Assembly (NCBI GenBank): GCA_021733645.1
Contig: JAHREJ010000014.1
Span: 1 to 64,000 of the forward strand
Direction of reading: 5' to 3'
DNA from: Bacillus subtilis subsp. subtilis
GTDB lineage: Bacteria; Pseudomonadota; Gammaproteobacteria; Xanthomonadales; Xanthomonadaceae
DNA: 64,000 nt
The notes under the pieces are model-generated. The model worked only from the letters and a program-made list of their open reading frames with translations. It did no database searches and was not told where the DNA came from. Positions within the stretch are counted from its first letter, which is position 1. Every line of letters begins with the position of its first letter. Shown here piece after piece: positions 19,161 to 27,538 of the stretch. The translations under genes were made by a program, and so were the position numbers.

Positions 19161-19191
19161 AAGGAGAGCCGGGCATTGCCCAGCTCTCCTT
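19161..19191 (+). terminator. hairpin after siderophore receptor
   Basis: AAGGAGAGC pairs perfectly with GCTCTCCTT around an inner GGGC/GCCC. It sits 27 bases past the receptor stop. The U run is weak (TTATC). Confidence 0.55.
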
Positions 19192-19276
19192 ATCAGGTCA
19201 CTGCCGATGTCCGTTCAGACGCGGCGCCCCTGCCGGCATCAACGACGTACCCGGTCACACATTTCCTGCCCGAATC

Positions 19277-19305
19277 TAGCGTTGGCTCCCCACCGACGCT
19301 ATTTT
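19277..19305 (+). terminator. possible second terminator hairpin
   Basis: TAGCGTTGG and CCGACGCTA pair with one wobble around CTCCCCA, followed by TTTT. It stands at the left edge of the AT-richer stretch. Confidence 0.4.
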
Positions 19306-19354
19306 GAGATGTGACCGCTGACTTCCAGCGCCCGTTCTCATATAGCCGGCATAA

Positions 19355-19582
19355 ATGAAAACTCGATTGATCAGAAATATCATCGTAACGGATCGATCTT
19401 CCTTGGAAGACCTGATCCTCGTCATGGCAATGAATGTATAAGAGTCGCTGTTGGAAGCAGGCGCCATCGCCGGAAAGGACTACACCTATAGAGATCTCTG
19501 GACCATGGCGATGCCGTTTGCGCTCGATGTATTCAAGGATAGGGAATCCCGCATCACTTACAGAACATCCTCGGACGCCTGA
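19355..19582 (+). pseudogene. small low-GC ORF broken by one in-frame stop
   Basis: An ATG at 19355 opens 28 codons ending at TAA (19439-19441). The same frame then continues for another 46 codons to a TGA at 19580-19582. If the TAA were a sense codon the product would have 75 residues. The second half looks protein-like (DYTYRDLWTMAMPFALDVF, then FKDRESRITYRTSS). GC is about 40-55% per 60 bases against a high-GC background, so the stretch is probably acquired DNA. I do not recognise the family. It could be a decayed gene, two tiny ORFs, or chance. Confidence 0.4.
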
Positions 19583-19729
19583 CGACCCTTCCGTCAGCTA
19601 CCCACCCGGATTGCAAACGCGCGGTCTGATGTCCAAATGCAGCGCGCACCTCCTGCTGTATCGGTGTGACTGCCGGGTGCACCCAAGGTCCCAGGGTTCA
19701 ACCGGTGTGGCAGCCCGGCTGAGCCATGC

Positions 19730-20356
19730 TCACGGCCGGGCGCGCAGCAACGCCAGCCCAAACCCGATGAAGATCGTGCCGACCACCCGGTCGAACACCT
19801 TGCGCAGCCCCGGCCGTGCCAGGTAGCCGGCCAGACCCCGGCCGCCGGCGGCATACACCGCATACCAGAACATCTCCATCAGCGCGAAGGTACCCACCAG
19901 CACCACGAACTGCGGCAGTTGCGGCTGGCCCAGATCGACGAACTGCGGCAGGAAGGCCGAGGCGAACAACAGCAGCTTGGGGTTGCTGATACCGATGATG
20001 AACCCATCGCGGAACAGGATGCGGCGTGCGGTGGGCGCCACGGCGGCCACGTCGCCCACGTCGATCGGTGCATCCCCGCCCCGCCACGCCTTGATGCCCA
20101 GGTAAACCAGATAGGCCACGCCGGCATAGCGCAGCACGTCGAAAACCAGCGGCGAGGCCTTCAGCACCGCGCCCAGGCCGGCCGCGGAGATCGACAGCGC
20201 CAGCACCAGCGCGGTCAGACAGCCGGCCATGGCCGCTACGCTGCGGCGGAAACCCACCCGCACGCTGCGAGTCATCACATGCAGCATGTTCGGGCCGGGC
20301 GTGCCGCACAGGACGAACACGGTGACGGCGAAGATCCACCAGGTATGCGGGTTCAT
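19730..20356 (-). CDS. LysE family amino acid exporter
   Basis: A 208-residue inner-membrane protein of the LysE/RhtB family. It begins with the signature MNPHTWWIFAVTVFVLCGTPGPNMLHV. About six hydrophobic helices include LRYAGVAYLVYLGIKAWRGG and ISNPKLLLFASAFLPQFV, both hallmark blocks. It exports amino acids or related small metabolites; the substrate cannot be assigned. The start at 20356 is supported by the conserved N-terminus. It is monocistronic, next to the AT-richer scar. Confidence 0.88.
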   Translation of the reverse strand: MNPHTWWIFAVTVFVLCGTPGPNMLHVMTRSVRVGFRRSVAAMAGCLTALVLALSISAAGLGAVLKASPLVFDVLRYAGVAYLVYLGIKAWRGGDAPIDVGDVAAVAPTARRILFRDGFIIGISNPKLLLFASAFLPQFVDLGQPQLPQFVVLVGTFALMEMFWYAVYAAGGRGLAGYLARPGLRKVFDRVVGTIFIGFGLALLRARP

Positions 20357-20383
20357 GGCAATACGATTCGGTAAGGAGACAGC

Positions 20384-20570
20384 GCCGGGCCATGCCCGGC
20401 TGCACCATGATGCCTGAGCGGCTGCGCGCGGGCAGACCCGACCCACAGATTGGCCGCTGCGCGCAGCCCATGTGGCCGCTCACGCAACGCCGGGCCTGCC
20501 TGGCCGCACCTGCGCACGCCGGTGCAAAGCGCCGCGTGTGCACGGTCGGCGGTGCCGGGCAGCGCCCGGC
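20384..20570. repeat. two REP-like palindromes in intergenic gap
   Basis: GCCGGGC-CAT-GCCCGGC at 20384-20400 and GCCGGGC-AGC-GCCCGGC at 20554-20570. They flank the otherwise featureless gap between the LysE gene and the large receptor. I see no ORF or promoter I can support there. Confidence 0.5.
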
Positions 20571-20628
20571 CCTGCGCTGGCTGCGTCGGCCCGGTGACCC
20601 GGACCGGCGCAGCCCCCTCACCCAGGGA

Positions 20629-23502
20629 TCAGAACCGCAGGTCCGCGCGCAGGTACCAATAACGCCCACGCGGGATGTCGTAGGTCGAGGCGTCATAGCC
20701 GTTGAGCGAGCACGACAGGCAGATCGGCGGGTCCTTGTCGAACACGTTGTTCAACCCGGCACTGAGCTGCAGGCCTTTCATCCAGTCAACCTTGTAACCC
20801 ACCTGCAGGTCGTGGAAGGTGGTGGCATCGAGCGTGTTGGTGCCGGCCTGCTGGTTGCTGCACACCGGGAAAGCCACCGCATCGCCACAGTCTTCGGTCA
20901 GCTCGGAGATGTGCCGCACGGTCCACGATGCGTTCCAGTTGGCCAGGTTCCAGCTCAACGTGGCATTGCTGGTCCATTCCGGAATGGAGCTGTCGGTCAC
21001 TTCCACGCCCGGCTTCTGCGGCTGCCGCTGGCCAGCCGCACCCAGCGCTTCATAGCGACCCACGAAGGTGTTCTGCCAGCCCAGCTTGAACTGGCCGATG
21101 TCGCTCTGCGGGAACGTCCAGAACAGGTCCACGTCCCAGCCATCGGTCTTGATCGAGCCCAGGTTGGTCAGGCGATTGTTGAAGCTGCTCACCGCACCGG
21201 TGGAGGCGCGGCTGATGCCGTCGCAGTAGACCGGGTCCAGGGTTTCCACGCACAGGTCCAGCTGGGTCTGCGCGTTGATCGCCTGGATGGCGCCTTCGAT
21301 GTTGTGGCGGTAGAACGTCACTTCCACGTCGAAGCGTTCCGACCACGACGCATCGTTGCCGAACCACGGGCTCCACACGAACCCGGCACTGAAGCTGCGC
21401 GAGCGCTCGGGGTCCAGCTCGGCGTTGCCGCCGGTGGTGACCGAGATCTGCGAGTTGGCCTGCTGGAAGCCGGTCGGCACGCCAAGCGCGGCGCAGTTGG
21501 CCGGGTTGCCGCGCGGCGCGGTGCCGCCCAGGCCGATCGAGCACGGGTCGAACAGCTGCAAATCGGCGCGTGCGGCCGAGCCGTACAGCTCGCCGATCGA
21601 TGGGGCACGGAAGCCTTCGGCGTAACTGGTGCGCAGCACCAGGTCGTTGGTCACCTGCCAGCGCAGCCCGTACTTGGGCGTGAACTCACCGCCGAAGGTC
21701 GAGTAATCCGAATAGCGCCCGGCCAGGCTCAGGTCGAGCTTCTCGCCGATCGCGCTCTTGGCGAAGATCGGGATGCTCAACTCCAGGTAGGCCTCGTTGA
21801 CATCGTAGGACCCGGAGGTCGGCAACGAAGGCACGCCGTTGTAATGGCCGATCACCGTGAGCGGATCGGGATCGTAGCGGCCCTCGTATTTGCGGTATTC
21901 GTAGCCGGTGGCGAAGGACACCGGGCCGGCCGGCAAGGTGAACAGGTCACTGCTCAGGTTGGCGGTGAACAGGCTCAGTTCGTTCTGGCTGCGGTCGCGG
22001 ACCACCGGCTGGATCCAAGCCAGCATCGCCGGAGTGATCGAGCCGACGCCGCCGAAGATGTTCAGTGGCACGCAGCCGGGCGTGGCCGCGCACACCGCCG
22101 GATCGCCCAGCGCCATGTTGACCTTGTAGATGTCATAGCTGCCGTAGTTGGTCTGTTCGGCCTTGTTCTTGCTGTACATGCCGTTGACGTCCCAGAACCA
22201 GCTGCGGCTGCCGGCCTCGAACTGGCCCACCAGGCCGGTGGCGAAGTACTGGGTGTTGACCTCCTGCTCGAAGATGCGCGCACCGCCCTCCACCGGGCGG
22301 CGGCCGATCAGGCTCATGTTGCCCGAGGACACCAGATCGAAGCCGAACGGGTTGTACGGGTTGAGCCCGGACACCACGATGTTGTCGGCCAGCGGGTTGC
22401 CGGTGGCGCCATCGGGGCCGAAGAACAGCGGTTCCGGACCGGCCTGGTTGGTGGATTCACGACGGTTGCCCAGTGCCTTGATGTACCACTGGATGTTGTC
22501 GGTGATGTCAAAGCGGAACTGGCCGAAGATGCCTTTGCGCTCGGACGGGGTCAGCACCAGGTTGTATTCGGCGAAGTTGAAGCGGTCTGCCGAGGTGAAG
22601 CAGTGGTAGTCATCGCTGCGGTTGCAACCGGCGCTGCCGTCATAGCGCGGGTTGCTGACGCCGGTGTTGGGCACGATGTTCTGTTCGGCGCCGGTATTGG
22701 GGTCCACAAAGGCGAAGCGCCCCTGCGGAATGCCGCCGCTGCCGAAGGCCAGGCCGGTACCGGGAATGGGGAAGCGCGACTGTTCGCGGTCACGCGCGAA
22801 CACCGGGTCCTGCTTGGTCCAGCTGGCGCCCAGGAACAGCGTGTAGCGGTCGCCGCTGGTGCCCCACGCCAGGTCCACGCCCTTCTGGGTGCCGTCGCCC
22901 TTGCTGTACTCGCCGTAGTTGAGCGTGACCTGGCCGCCATCGAACTGGCGCCGGGTGATGATGTTGACCACGCCGGCGATGGCGTCGGAGCCATACAGCG
23001 AAGAGGCGCCATCTTCGAGCACTTCGATGCGCTCCACGATGGCCAGCGGAATGGTGTTGAGGTCGGTGGCCGCGCCCACGCCGGAGGCCGAGGATTCGTT
23101 GACCCAGCGGATGCCGTCCACCAGCACCAGCACGCGCTTGGCACCGAGGTGGCGCAGGTCGACCTGGGCCGAGCCGGCGCCCACGCCGCTGCCGTCGGGC
23201 GGGAAACCGAAGTTGCCGGACGAATTGAACTTGGCGTTGAGCGCCGACCCGGACCCGGTGAGCTGCTGCAGCACATCGCCAATGGAGGTCAGACCGGTAC
23301 GCTCGATATCACTGCGGGTGAGGGTCTGGATGGGTACCTGGCCTTCCACCTCCGCCCGCTTGATGCGGCTGCCGGTCACTTCCACCCGGTCCAGCTCGGT
23401 GGTGGTACGGGGTGTTTCCTGGGCACCGGCCAGGGCGGGTACTGCCAACAACAGACACAGCGATACAGCGACCGCCAAAGGGCGGTGGTGCAGGTCGTTC
23501 AT
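20629..23502 (-). CDS. large TonB-dependent receptor, cysteine-pair rich
   Basis: A 957-residue outer-membrane receptor. The signal peptide ends at about residue 28 (AGAQ). The TonB box/plug starts [21 protein letters not shown], and the plug carries [16 protein letters not shown] and [16 protein letters not shown], typical of the Oar/CirA-like group with the SRIKR motif. The barrel ends [10 protein letters not shown]. Several closely spaced cysteine pairs occur in predicted surface loops ([40 protein letters not shown]). The start at 23502 has a GGAGAGA site. The substrate is unknown; family members take up peptides, sugars or vitamins. It lies downstream of exbD on the same strand, separated by a terminator. 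Confidence 0.88.
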   Translation of the reverse strand: MNDLHHRPLAVAVSLCLLLAVPALAGAQETPRTTTELDRVEVTGSRIKRAEVEGQVPIQTLTRSDIERTGLTSIGDVLQQLTGSGSALNAKFNSSGNFGFPPDGSGVGAGSAQVDLRHLGAKRVLVLVDGIRWVNESSASGVGAATDLNTIPLAIVERIEVLEDGASSLYGSDAIAGVVNIITRRQFDGGQVTLNYGEYSKGDGTQKGVDLAWGTSGDRYTLFLGASWTKQDPVFARDREQSRFPIPGTGLAFGSGGIPQGRFAFVDPNTGAEQNIVPNTGVSNPRYDGSAGCNRSDDYHCFTSADRFNFAEYNLVLTPSERKGIFGQFRFDITDNIQWYIKALGNRRESTNQAGPEPLFFGPDGATGNPLADNIVVSGLNPYNPFGFDLVSSGNMSLIGRRPVEGGARIFEQEVNTQYFATGLVGQFEAGSRSWFWDVNGMYSKNKAEQTNYGSYDIYKVNMALGDPAVCAATPGCVPLNIFGGVGSITPAMLAWIQPVVRDRSQNELSLFTANLSSDLFTLPAGPVSFATGYEYRKYEGRYDPDPLTVIGHYNGVPSLPTSGSYDVNEAYLELSIPIFAKSAIGEKLDLSLAGRYSDYSTFGGEFTPKYGLRWQVTNDLVLRTSYAEGFRAPSIGELYGSAARADLQLFDPCSIGLGGTAPRGNPANCAALGVPTGFQQANSQISVTTGGNAELDPERSRSFSAGFVWSPWFGNDASWSERFDVEVTFYRHNIEGAIQAINAQTQLDLCVETLDPVYCDGISRASTGAVSSFNNRLTNLGSIKTDGWDVDLFWTFPQSDIGQFKLGWQNTFVGRYEALGAAGQRQPQKPGVEVTDSSIPEWTSNATLSWNLANWNASWTVRHISELTEDCGDAVAFPVCSNQQAGTNTLDATTFHDLQVGYKVDWMKGLQLSAGLNNVFDKDPPICLSCSLNGYDASTYDIPRGRYWYLRADLRF

Positions 23503-23664
23503 TCGCTCTCTCCACAAAGGAATGTTGGTCTGGGCTGCCGCACCCCCCTGCATGGCGGCAACGTCTCCTTTGTAAACAAACGGTAAAAAGCCGGTCGTGA
23601 CGGCCGCCACCTTTTCACGCCACCACGACAAATCCGAACAGGCAAGATGCAGACGCCACAATGC

Positions 23665-23694
23665 AAAACGCCCCTGCAGGCAGGGGCGTTTTTT
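23665..23694 (-). terminator. bidirectional-looking terminator after exbD
   Basis: AAAACGCCCCTG and CAGGGGCGTTTT form a near-perfect stem with T runs on both strands. It lies between the exbD stop and the receptor start, so the receptor has its own promoter. Confidence 0.8.
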
Positions 23695-23718
23695 GGTGCA
23701 TTGCAGTGCAGACCTGCG

Positions 23719-24126
23719 CTACTGCACGAAGGCAACCCGGTCCAGATGCGCGTTGCTGGCCGCAGCGAGGACTTTGGCCATGATGTCGTACTCGGCCGCC
23801 GGATCGGTGGCGATACGCAGTTCGGGCAGGTTGCCGGCGTGGGCCTGCGCCTGCGCCTGCATGCGTTGCTGCAGCGTGGCCACCGGCTGCGGTTGCCCGT
23901 TCCAGGTGACCTGGTTGGAGGCATCCACGCGCAGCTCGATCGGCGGCGGGGGCATGGTGGGCGGCACCACGGTGGTGGTGCGTTGCGGAAGGTTGACCGG
24001 GATGGGCATGGATACCATCGGGGCGGTCACGATGAAGATGATCAACAGCACCAGCATCACATCGACCAACGGCGTGACGTTGATCTCGGCAAGTGGTCCA
24101 GACGTCCCTGCTGCGCTGAATGCCAT
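23719..24126 (-). CDS. exbD: biopolymer transport protein ExbD
   Basis: A 135-residue inner-membrane protein that works with ExbB and TonB to energise outer-membrane receptors. It has a short cytoplasmic N-terminus with the conserved [19 protein letters not shown], in which the Asp is the essential proton-path residue, then one membrane helix and a periplasmic domain. No exbB or tonB gene lies beside it in this window, so it is an orphan or second copy. The ATG at 24126 gives the normal length. The gene is divergent from the lytic transglycosylase. Confidence 0.92.
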   Translation of the reverse strand: MAFSAAGTSGPLAEINVTPLVDVMLVLLIIFIVTAPMVSMPIPVNLPQRTTTVVPPTMPPPPIELRVDASNQVTWNGQPQPVATLQQRMQAQAQAHAGNLPELRIATDPAAEYDIMAKVLAAASNAHLDRVAFVQ

Positions 24127-24271
24127 GGTCTGTTCTCTCCCTGGAGCGGGCTGCCCCAAGGCCGAGACTACGCCGGCCGCAGGCCGTCTTCGCCGGGCGG
24201 TGCGGGCCTTGTTCATGATCGAGTCGGGTTGCCCTCACCGCCCTTCACCGCGCGCCGTTATGCTTTCCGGC

Positions 24272-26251
24272 ATGACTCGACTTCCCCTGTATTTCCTCAG
24301 CGCATCCGTCCTGCTGGCCTGTTCCGGGGTCAGCCCGGTGGCCGACGCCCAGAACCTGGACGCGCAGCGCGCGCAGCTCAAGGCGGCCATCGACAACGCC
24401 GAGCGCGGCCAGTTCGACCCGGCCCAGGCCGCAGCGTTGAGCAGCCACCCCCTGTATGGCTGGCTGGAGTACGCCAACCTGCGCCGCAACATCGACACCG
24501 TCGGTGCCGCGCAGGCGCAGGACTTCCTCAAGCGCTACACCGGCCAGGCCGTGGCCAGCAGCTTCCGCAGCGTGTGGCTGCCGGCCCTGGCGCGCCGCCA
24601 GGACTGGCCGACCCTGCTGGCCAACTGGGTACCCACCGAGAACGTCGGCCTGCGCTGCGCCCAGCTCAACGCCCGCCAGGCCACCGGCAAGGCCGACGCG
24701 CAGTGGACCAGCGAGGCGCAGGCGATCTGGCGCAGTACCGGCAAGTCATTGCCCGATGCCTGCGACGCGGTGTTCGCCGTGCTCGATGCCAAGGGTGGAT
24801 TGAGCGCCGAGCTGCGCTGGGCGCGTATCGATGCGGCCGCCGACGAGCAGCAACCGGCGGTGATGCGCAGTGCGGCACGCGGCCTGCCCGCGGCCGATCT
24901 TGCACTGGCCAACACCTACGCCGCGTTCGTGGACAAACCCAATGCCAGCGCCTTGAACTGGCCGCGCAACGAGCGCAGCCGGCGCATCGCCACCGATGGC
25001 CTGGCCAAGCTGGCCAAGGCCGATCCCACGGCCACCGAGCAGCAACTGCCGCAGTACGCCGGCGCGCTGCAGTTGAGCGCGGCGCAGCAGGCGCAGGTGC
25101 TGTACCAGGTGGCGTTGTGGACGGTGGCCTCGTATGGCCCAGAATCCGCGCGCCGGCTCAATGCGGTGCCCGATGCCGCCTATGACGAACGCCTGCACGA
25201 ATGGCGCGCGCGCGAAGCGATGTCACGCGGCGACTGGCCGCAGGCGCTGGCCGCCATACGCAAGATGGGGCCGACCCAGCGCAGCGATTCGCGCTGGCGC
25301 TATTTCGAGGCCCGCATGCTGGAGAAGACCGGCAAGCGCAGCGAAGCACAGCCGCTGTACCGCGACGCCGCGCGCGCGGCCACCTTCCACGGCTTCCTGG
25401 CCGCCGACCAGCTCGGCCAGTCCAGCTACACCCTGTGCCCGTGGGAACCCAATGACAGCGCCCAGGCGCAGGCCGCGGTCGCGCGCGACCCGGCCATCGT
25501 CCGCGCGATGGAGTTGTTCAAGATCGAGCGTGCCGGCTGGGCGGTGGCCGAGTGGAACGATGCGTTGAGCCGCTACGACACCACCCAGCGCCGCATCGCG
25601 GTGGAAGTGGCGCGTGACAACGGCTGGTTCGACCGCGCGGTGTTCTCGCTCGGCAAAACCCCCGACGAACAGCGCCTGTACTCGCTGCGCTTCCCGCTGC
25701 ACCACGACGAGGCGATCCGCCGCGAATCGGCGCGCAACGCCATTGACCCGGCCTGGGTGGCCGCCGAGATCCGCGCCGAGAGCATCTTCAACCCCAAGGC
25801 ACGCTCGCCGGCCAACGCAATGGGCCTGATGCAGGTGTTGCCCACCACCGGCGCCAGCGTGGCCAAGTCGATCGGGCTGGCCAACTACGGCGGCGCGGCC
25901 AGCCTGTACGACCCGGACACCAACATCGCCATCGGCACCGCCTACCTGCGCCAGCTGATGAACAAGTACGAGGGTTTGCCCTACATCACCATCGCCGCCT
26001 ACAACGCCGGCCCTACCCCGACCGCGCGCTGGCAGACCCAGCGCCCCGGGTTTGATCCTGACATCTGGATCGAAACCATCAGCTACAAGGAAACCCGCGA
26101 GTACGTCGCGCGCATCCTGGCCTTCAGCGTGATCTACGACTGGCGCTTGAACGGCAATGCACTGCCGGTCACCGACCGCATGAACGGCCGCCTGCAGGCC
26201 AAGCGCAAGAACTTCAGCTGCGCGGCCAATGCAGACAAGGGCGGCGATTGA
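24272..26251 (+). CDS. slt: lytic murein transglycosylase, Slt70 type
   Basis: A 659-residue cell-envelope enzyme that cleaves the MurNAc-GlcNAc bond of peptidoglycan to form 1,6-anhydro ends. The signal region contains LLAC (cysteine near 17), so it may be a lipoprotein. The middle is an alpha-superhelical domain of about 420 residues. The C-terminal SLT domain has catalytic Glu near 503 in [20 protein letters not shown] and AAYNAGP about 70 residues later. An ATG at 24260 is an equal alternative start. The stop is close to the cca start, so the two may be cotranscribed. Confidence 0.92.
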   Translation: MTRLPLYFLSASVLLACSGVSPVADAQNLDAQRAQLKAAIDNAERGQFDPAQAAALSSHPLYGWLEYANLRRNIDTVGAAQAQDFLKRYTGQAVASSFRSVWLPALARRQDWPTLLANWVPTENVGLRCAQLNARQATGKADAQWTSEAQAIWRSTGKSLPDACDAVFAVLDAKGGLSAELRWARIDAAADEQQPAVMRSAARGLPAADLALANTYAAFVDKPNASALNWPRNERSRRIATDGLAKLAKADPTATEQQLPQYAGALQLSAAQQAQVLYQVALWTVASYGPESARRLNAVPDAAYDERLHEWRAREAMSRGDWPQALAAIRKMGPTQRSDSRWRYFEARMLEKTGKRSEAQPLYRDAARAATFHGFLAADQLGQSSYTLCPWEPNDSAQAQAAVARDPAIVRAMELFKIERAGWAVAEWNDALSRYDTTQRRIAVEVARDNGWFDRAVFSLGKTPDEQRLYSLRFPLHHDEAIRRESARNAIDPAWVAAEIRAESIFNPKARSPANAMGLMQVLPTTGASVAKSIGLANYGGAASLYDPDTNIAIGTAYLRQLMNKYEGLPYITIAAYNAGPTPTARWQTQRPGFDPDIWIETISYKETREYVARILAFSVIYDWRLNGNALPVTDRMNGRLQAKRKNFSCAANADKGGD

Positions 26252-26256
26252 GCAGC

Positions 26257-27477
26257 ATGCATATCTATCTGGTTGGCGGCGCCGTGCGCGACCGCCTGCT
26301 CAACCTCGCGCCGGGCGACCGTGACTGGGTGGTGGTGGGTGCCACCCAGGCGCAGATGGAAGCGCAGGGGTTCAAGGCGGTGGGCCGCGATTTCCCGGTG
26401 TTCCTGCACCCGCACACGGGCGAGGAATACGCACTGGCGCGTACCGAGCGAAAATCCGGGCGCGGCTACCGCGGCTTCGTGGTCGATGCCGATCCGTCGG
26501 TGACCCTGGAAGAAGACCTGCTGCGGCGTGATTTCACCATCAATGCCATCGCCTGCGACGAGGCCACCGGCACACGGGTGGATCCCTATGGCGGTGTGCG
26601 TGACCTGGAGCAGCGCGTACTGCGCCATGTGGGGCCAGCCTTCGTTGAAGATCCATTGCGGGTGCTGCGGGCGGCGCGCTTCATGGCCCGCTTTGCACCA
26701 CTGGGGTTTACCGTCGCACCAGAGACGCTGGCGCTGATGCGCCAGATCGCCGACAGCGGCGAACTGGACGCGCTGGTCCCCGAACGGGTGTGGCAGGAGC
26801 TGCGCCGCGCGCTCACCTGCGCGCGGCCCTCGGCGTTTCTGCGCACGCTGCATGAGGCCGGCGCACTGCGCGCGATCCTGCCCGAACTGGAGGCCCTGTA
26901 CGGCGTGCCGCAGCGCGCCGAGTTCCACCCGGAAGTGGACACCGGCGTGCACCAGGAAATGGTCAGCGACATGGCCGCGCGGCTGGCACCGGGCGACGAC
27001 CTGATCGGCTTCGCCGCGCTCACCCATGACCTGGGCAAGGGCCTGACGCCGCCGGCGGAATGGCCGCGCCACATCATGCACGAGCAGCGCGGCGTGGCCC
27101 CGCTGCGCGCCCTGTGCGACCGTCTGAAGGTGCCGCTGGATCACCGCCAGCTGGCCGAGGCGGTGTGCCGCGACCATCTCAACGTGCACCGCATCGACGA
27201 ACTGCGCGATGCCACCGTGCTGGAACTGCTGGGCCGCTGCGATGGCTTCCGCCGCCCGGAGCGCATCGCGCAGATCGCGCTGTGCTGCGAGGCCGACAAG
27301 CGCGGCCGGCTGGGGTTTGAAGACAGCGATTATCCGCAGGGCGCAACGCTCAAGCGCCTGCACCAGGCCGCGCTGGCGGTGCAGGCGCGCGACCTGGACC
27401 TGACCCACCTGAAAGGCCCGGCGGTCGGCGAAGCGCTGGCCAAGGCGCGTGTGCAGGCGATCAGCGCGGTGCGCTGA
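26257..27477 (+). CDS. cca: multifunctional CCA-adding tRNA nucleotidyltransferase
   Basis: A 406-residue enzyme that adds or repairs the 3' CCA of tRNAs. [15 protein letters not shown] starts it, followed by metal-binding DRD at 21-23, the [10 protein letters not shown] block at about 87-97, and ERVWQEL. The C-terminal half has an HD domain (THDLGKG) giving the 2',3'-cyclic phosphodiesterase, 2'-nucleotidase and phosphatase functions typical of the long gammaproteobacterial form. A TTG at 26248 overlapping the slt stop is a possible earlier start; the ATG at 26257 matches the E. coli N-terminus. Confidence 0.95.
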   Translation: MHIYLVGGAVRDRLLNLAPGDRDWVVVGATQAQMEAQGFKAVGRDFPVFLHPHTGEEYALARTERKSGRGYRGFVVDADPSVTLEEDLLRRDFTINAIACDEATGTRVDPYGGVRDLEQRVLRHVGPAFVEDPLRVLRAARFMARFAPLGFTVAPETLALMRQIADSGELDALVPERVWQELRRALTCARPSAFLRTLHEAGALRAILPELEALYGVPQRAEFHPEVDTGVHQEMVSDMAARLAPGDDLIGFAALTHDLGKGLTPPAEWPRHIMHEQRGVAPLRALCDRLKVPLDHRQLAEAVCRDHLNVHRIDELRDATVLELLGRCDGFRRPERIAQIALCCEADKRGRLGFEDSDYPQGATLKRLHQAALAVQARDLDLTHLKGPAVGEALAKARVQAISAVR

Positions 27478-27538
27478 TCGGCAGGCAGGCCGGTTGTTCC
27501 AGATGCCGCGTGTGGGCGGCGATGGCCGCCGCAAAACG

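Noticed and set aside
16234..19176. 980-codon minus-strand frame
   Set aside because: Only its last 159 codons (VOC protein) are real; the rest is antisense to the siderophore receptor.
20392..23586. 1064-codon plus-strand reading frame
   Set aside because: It is the antisense of the TonB-dependent receptor, a result of high GC and third-position bias. It has no domain and no ribosome-binding site.
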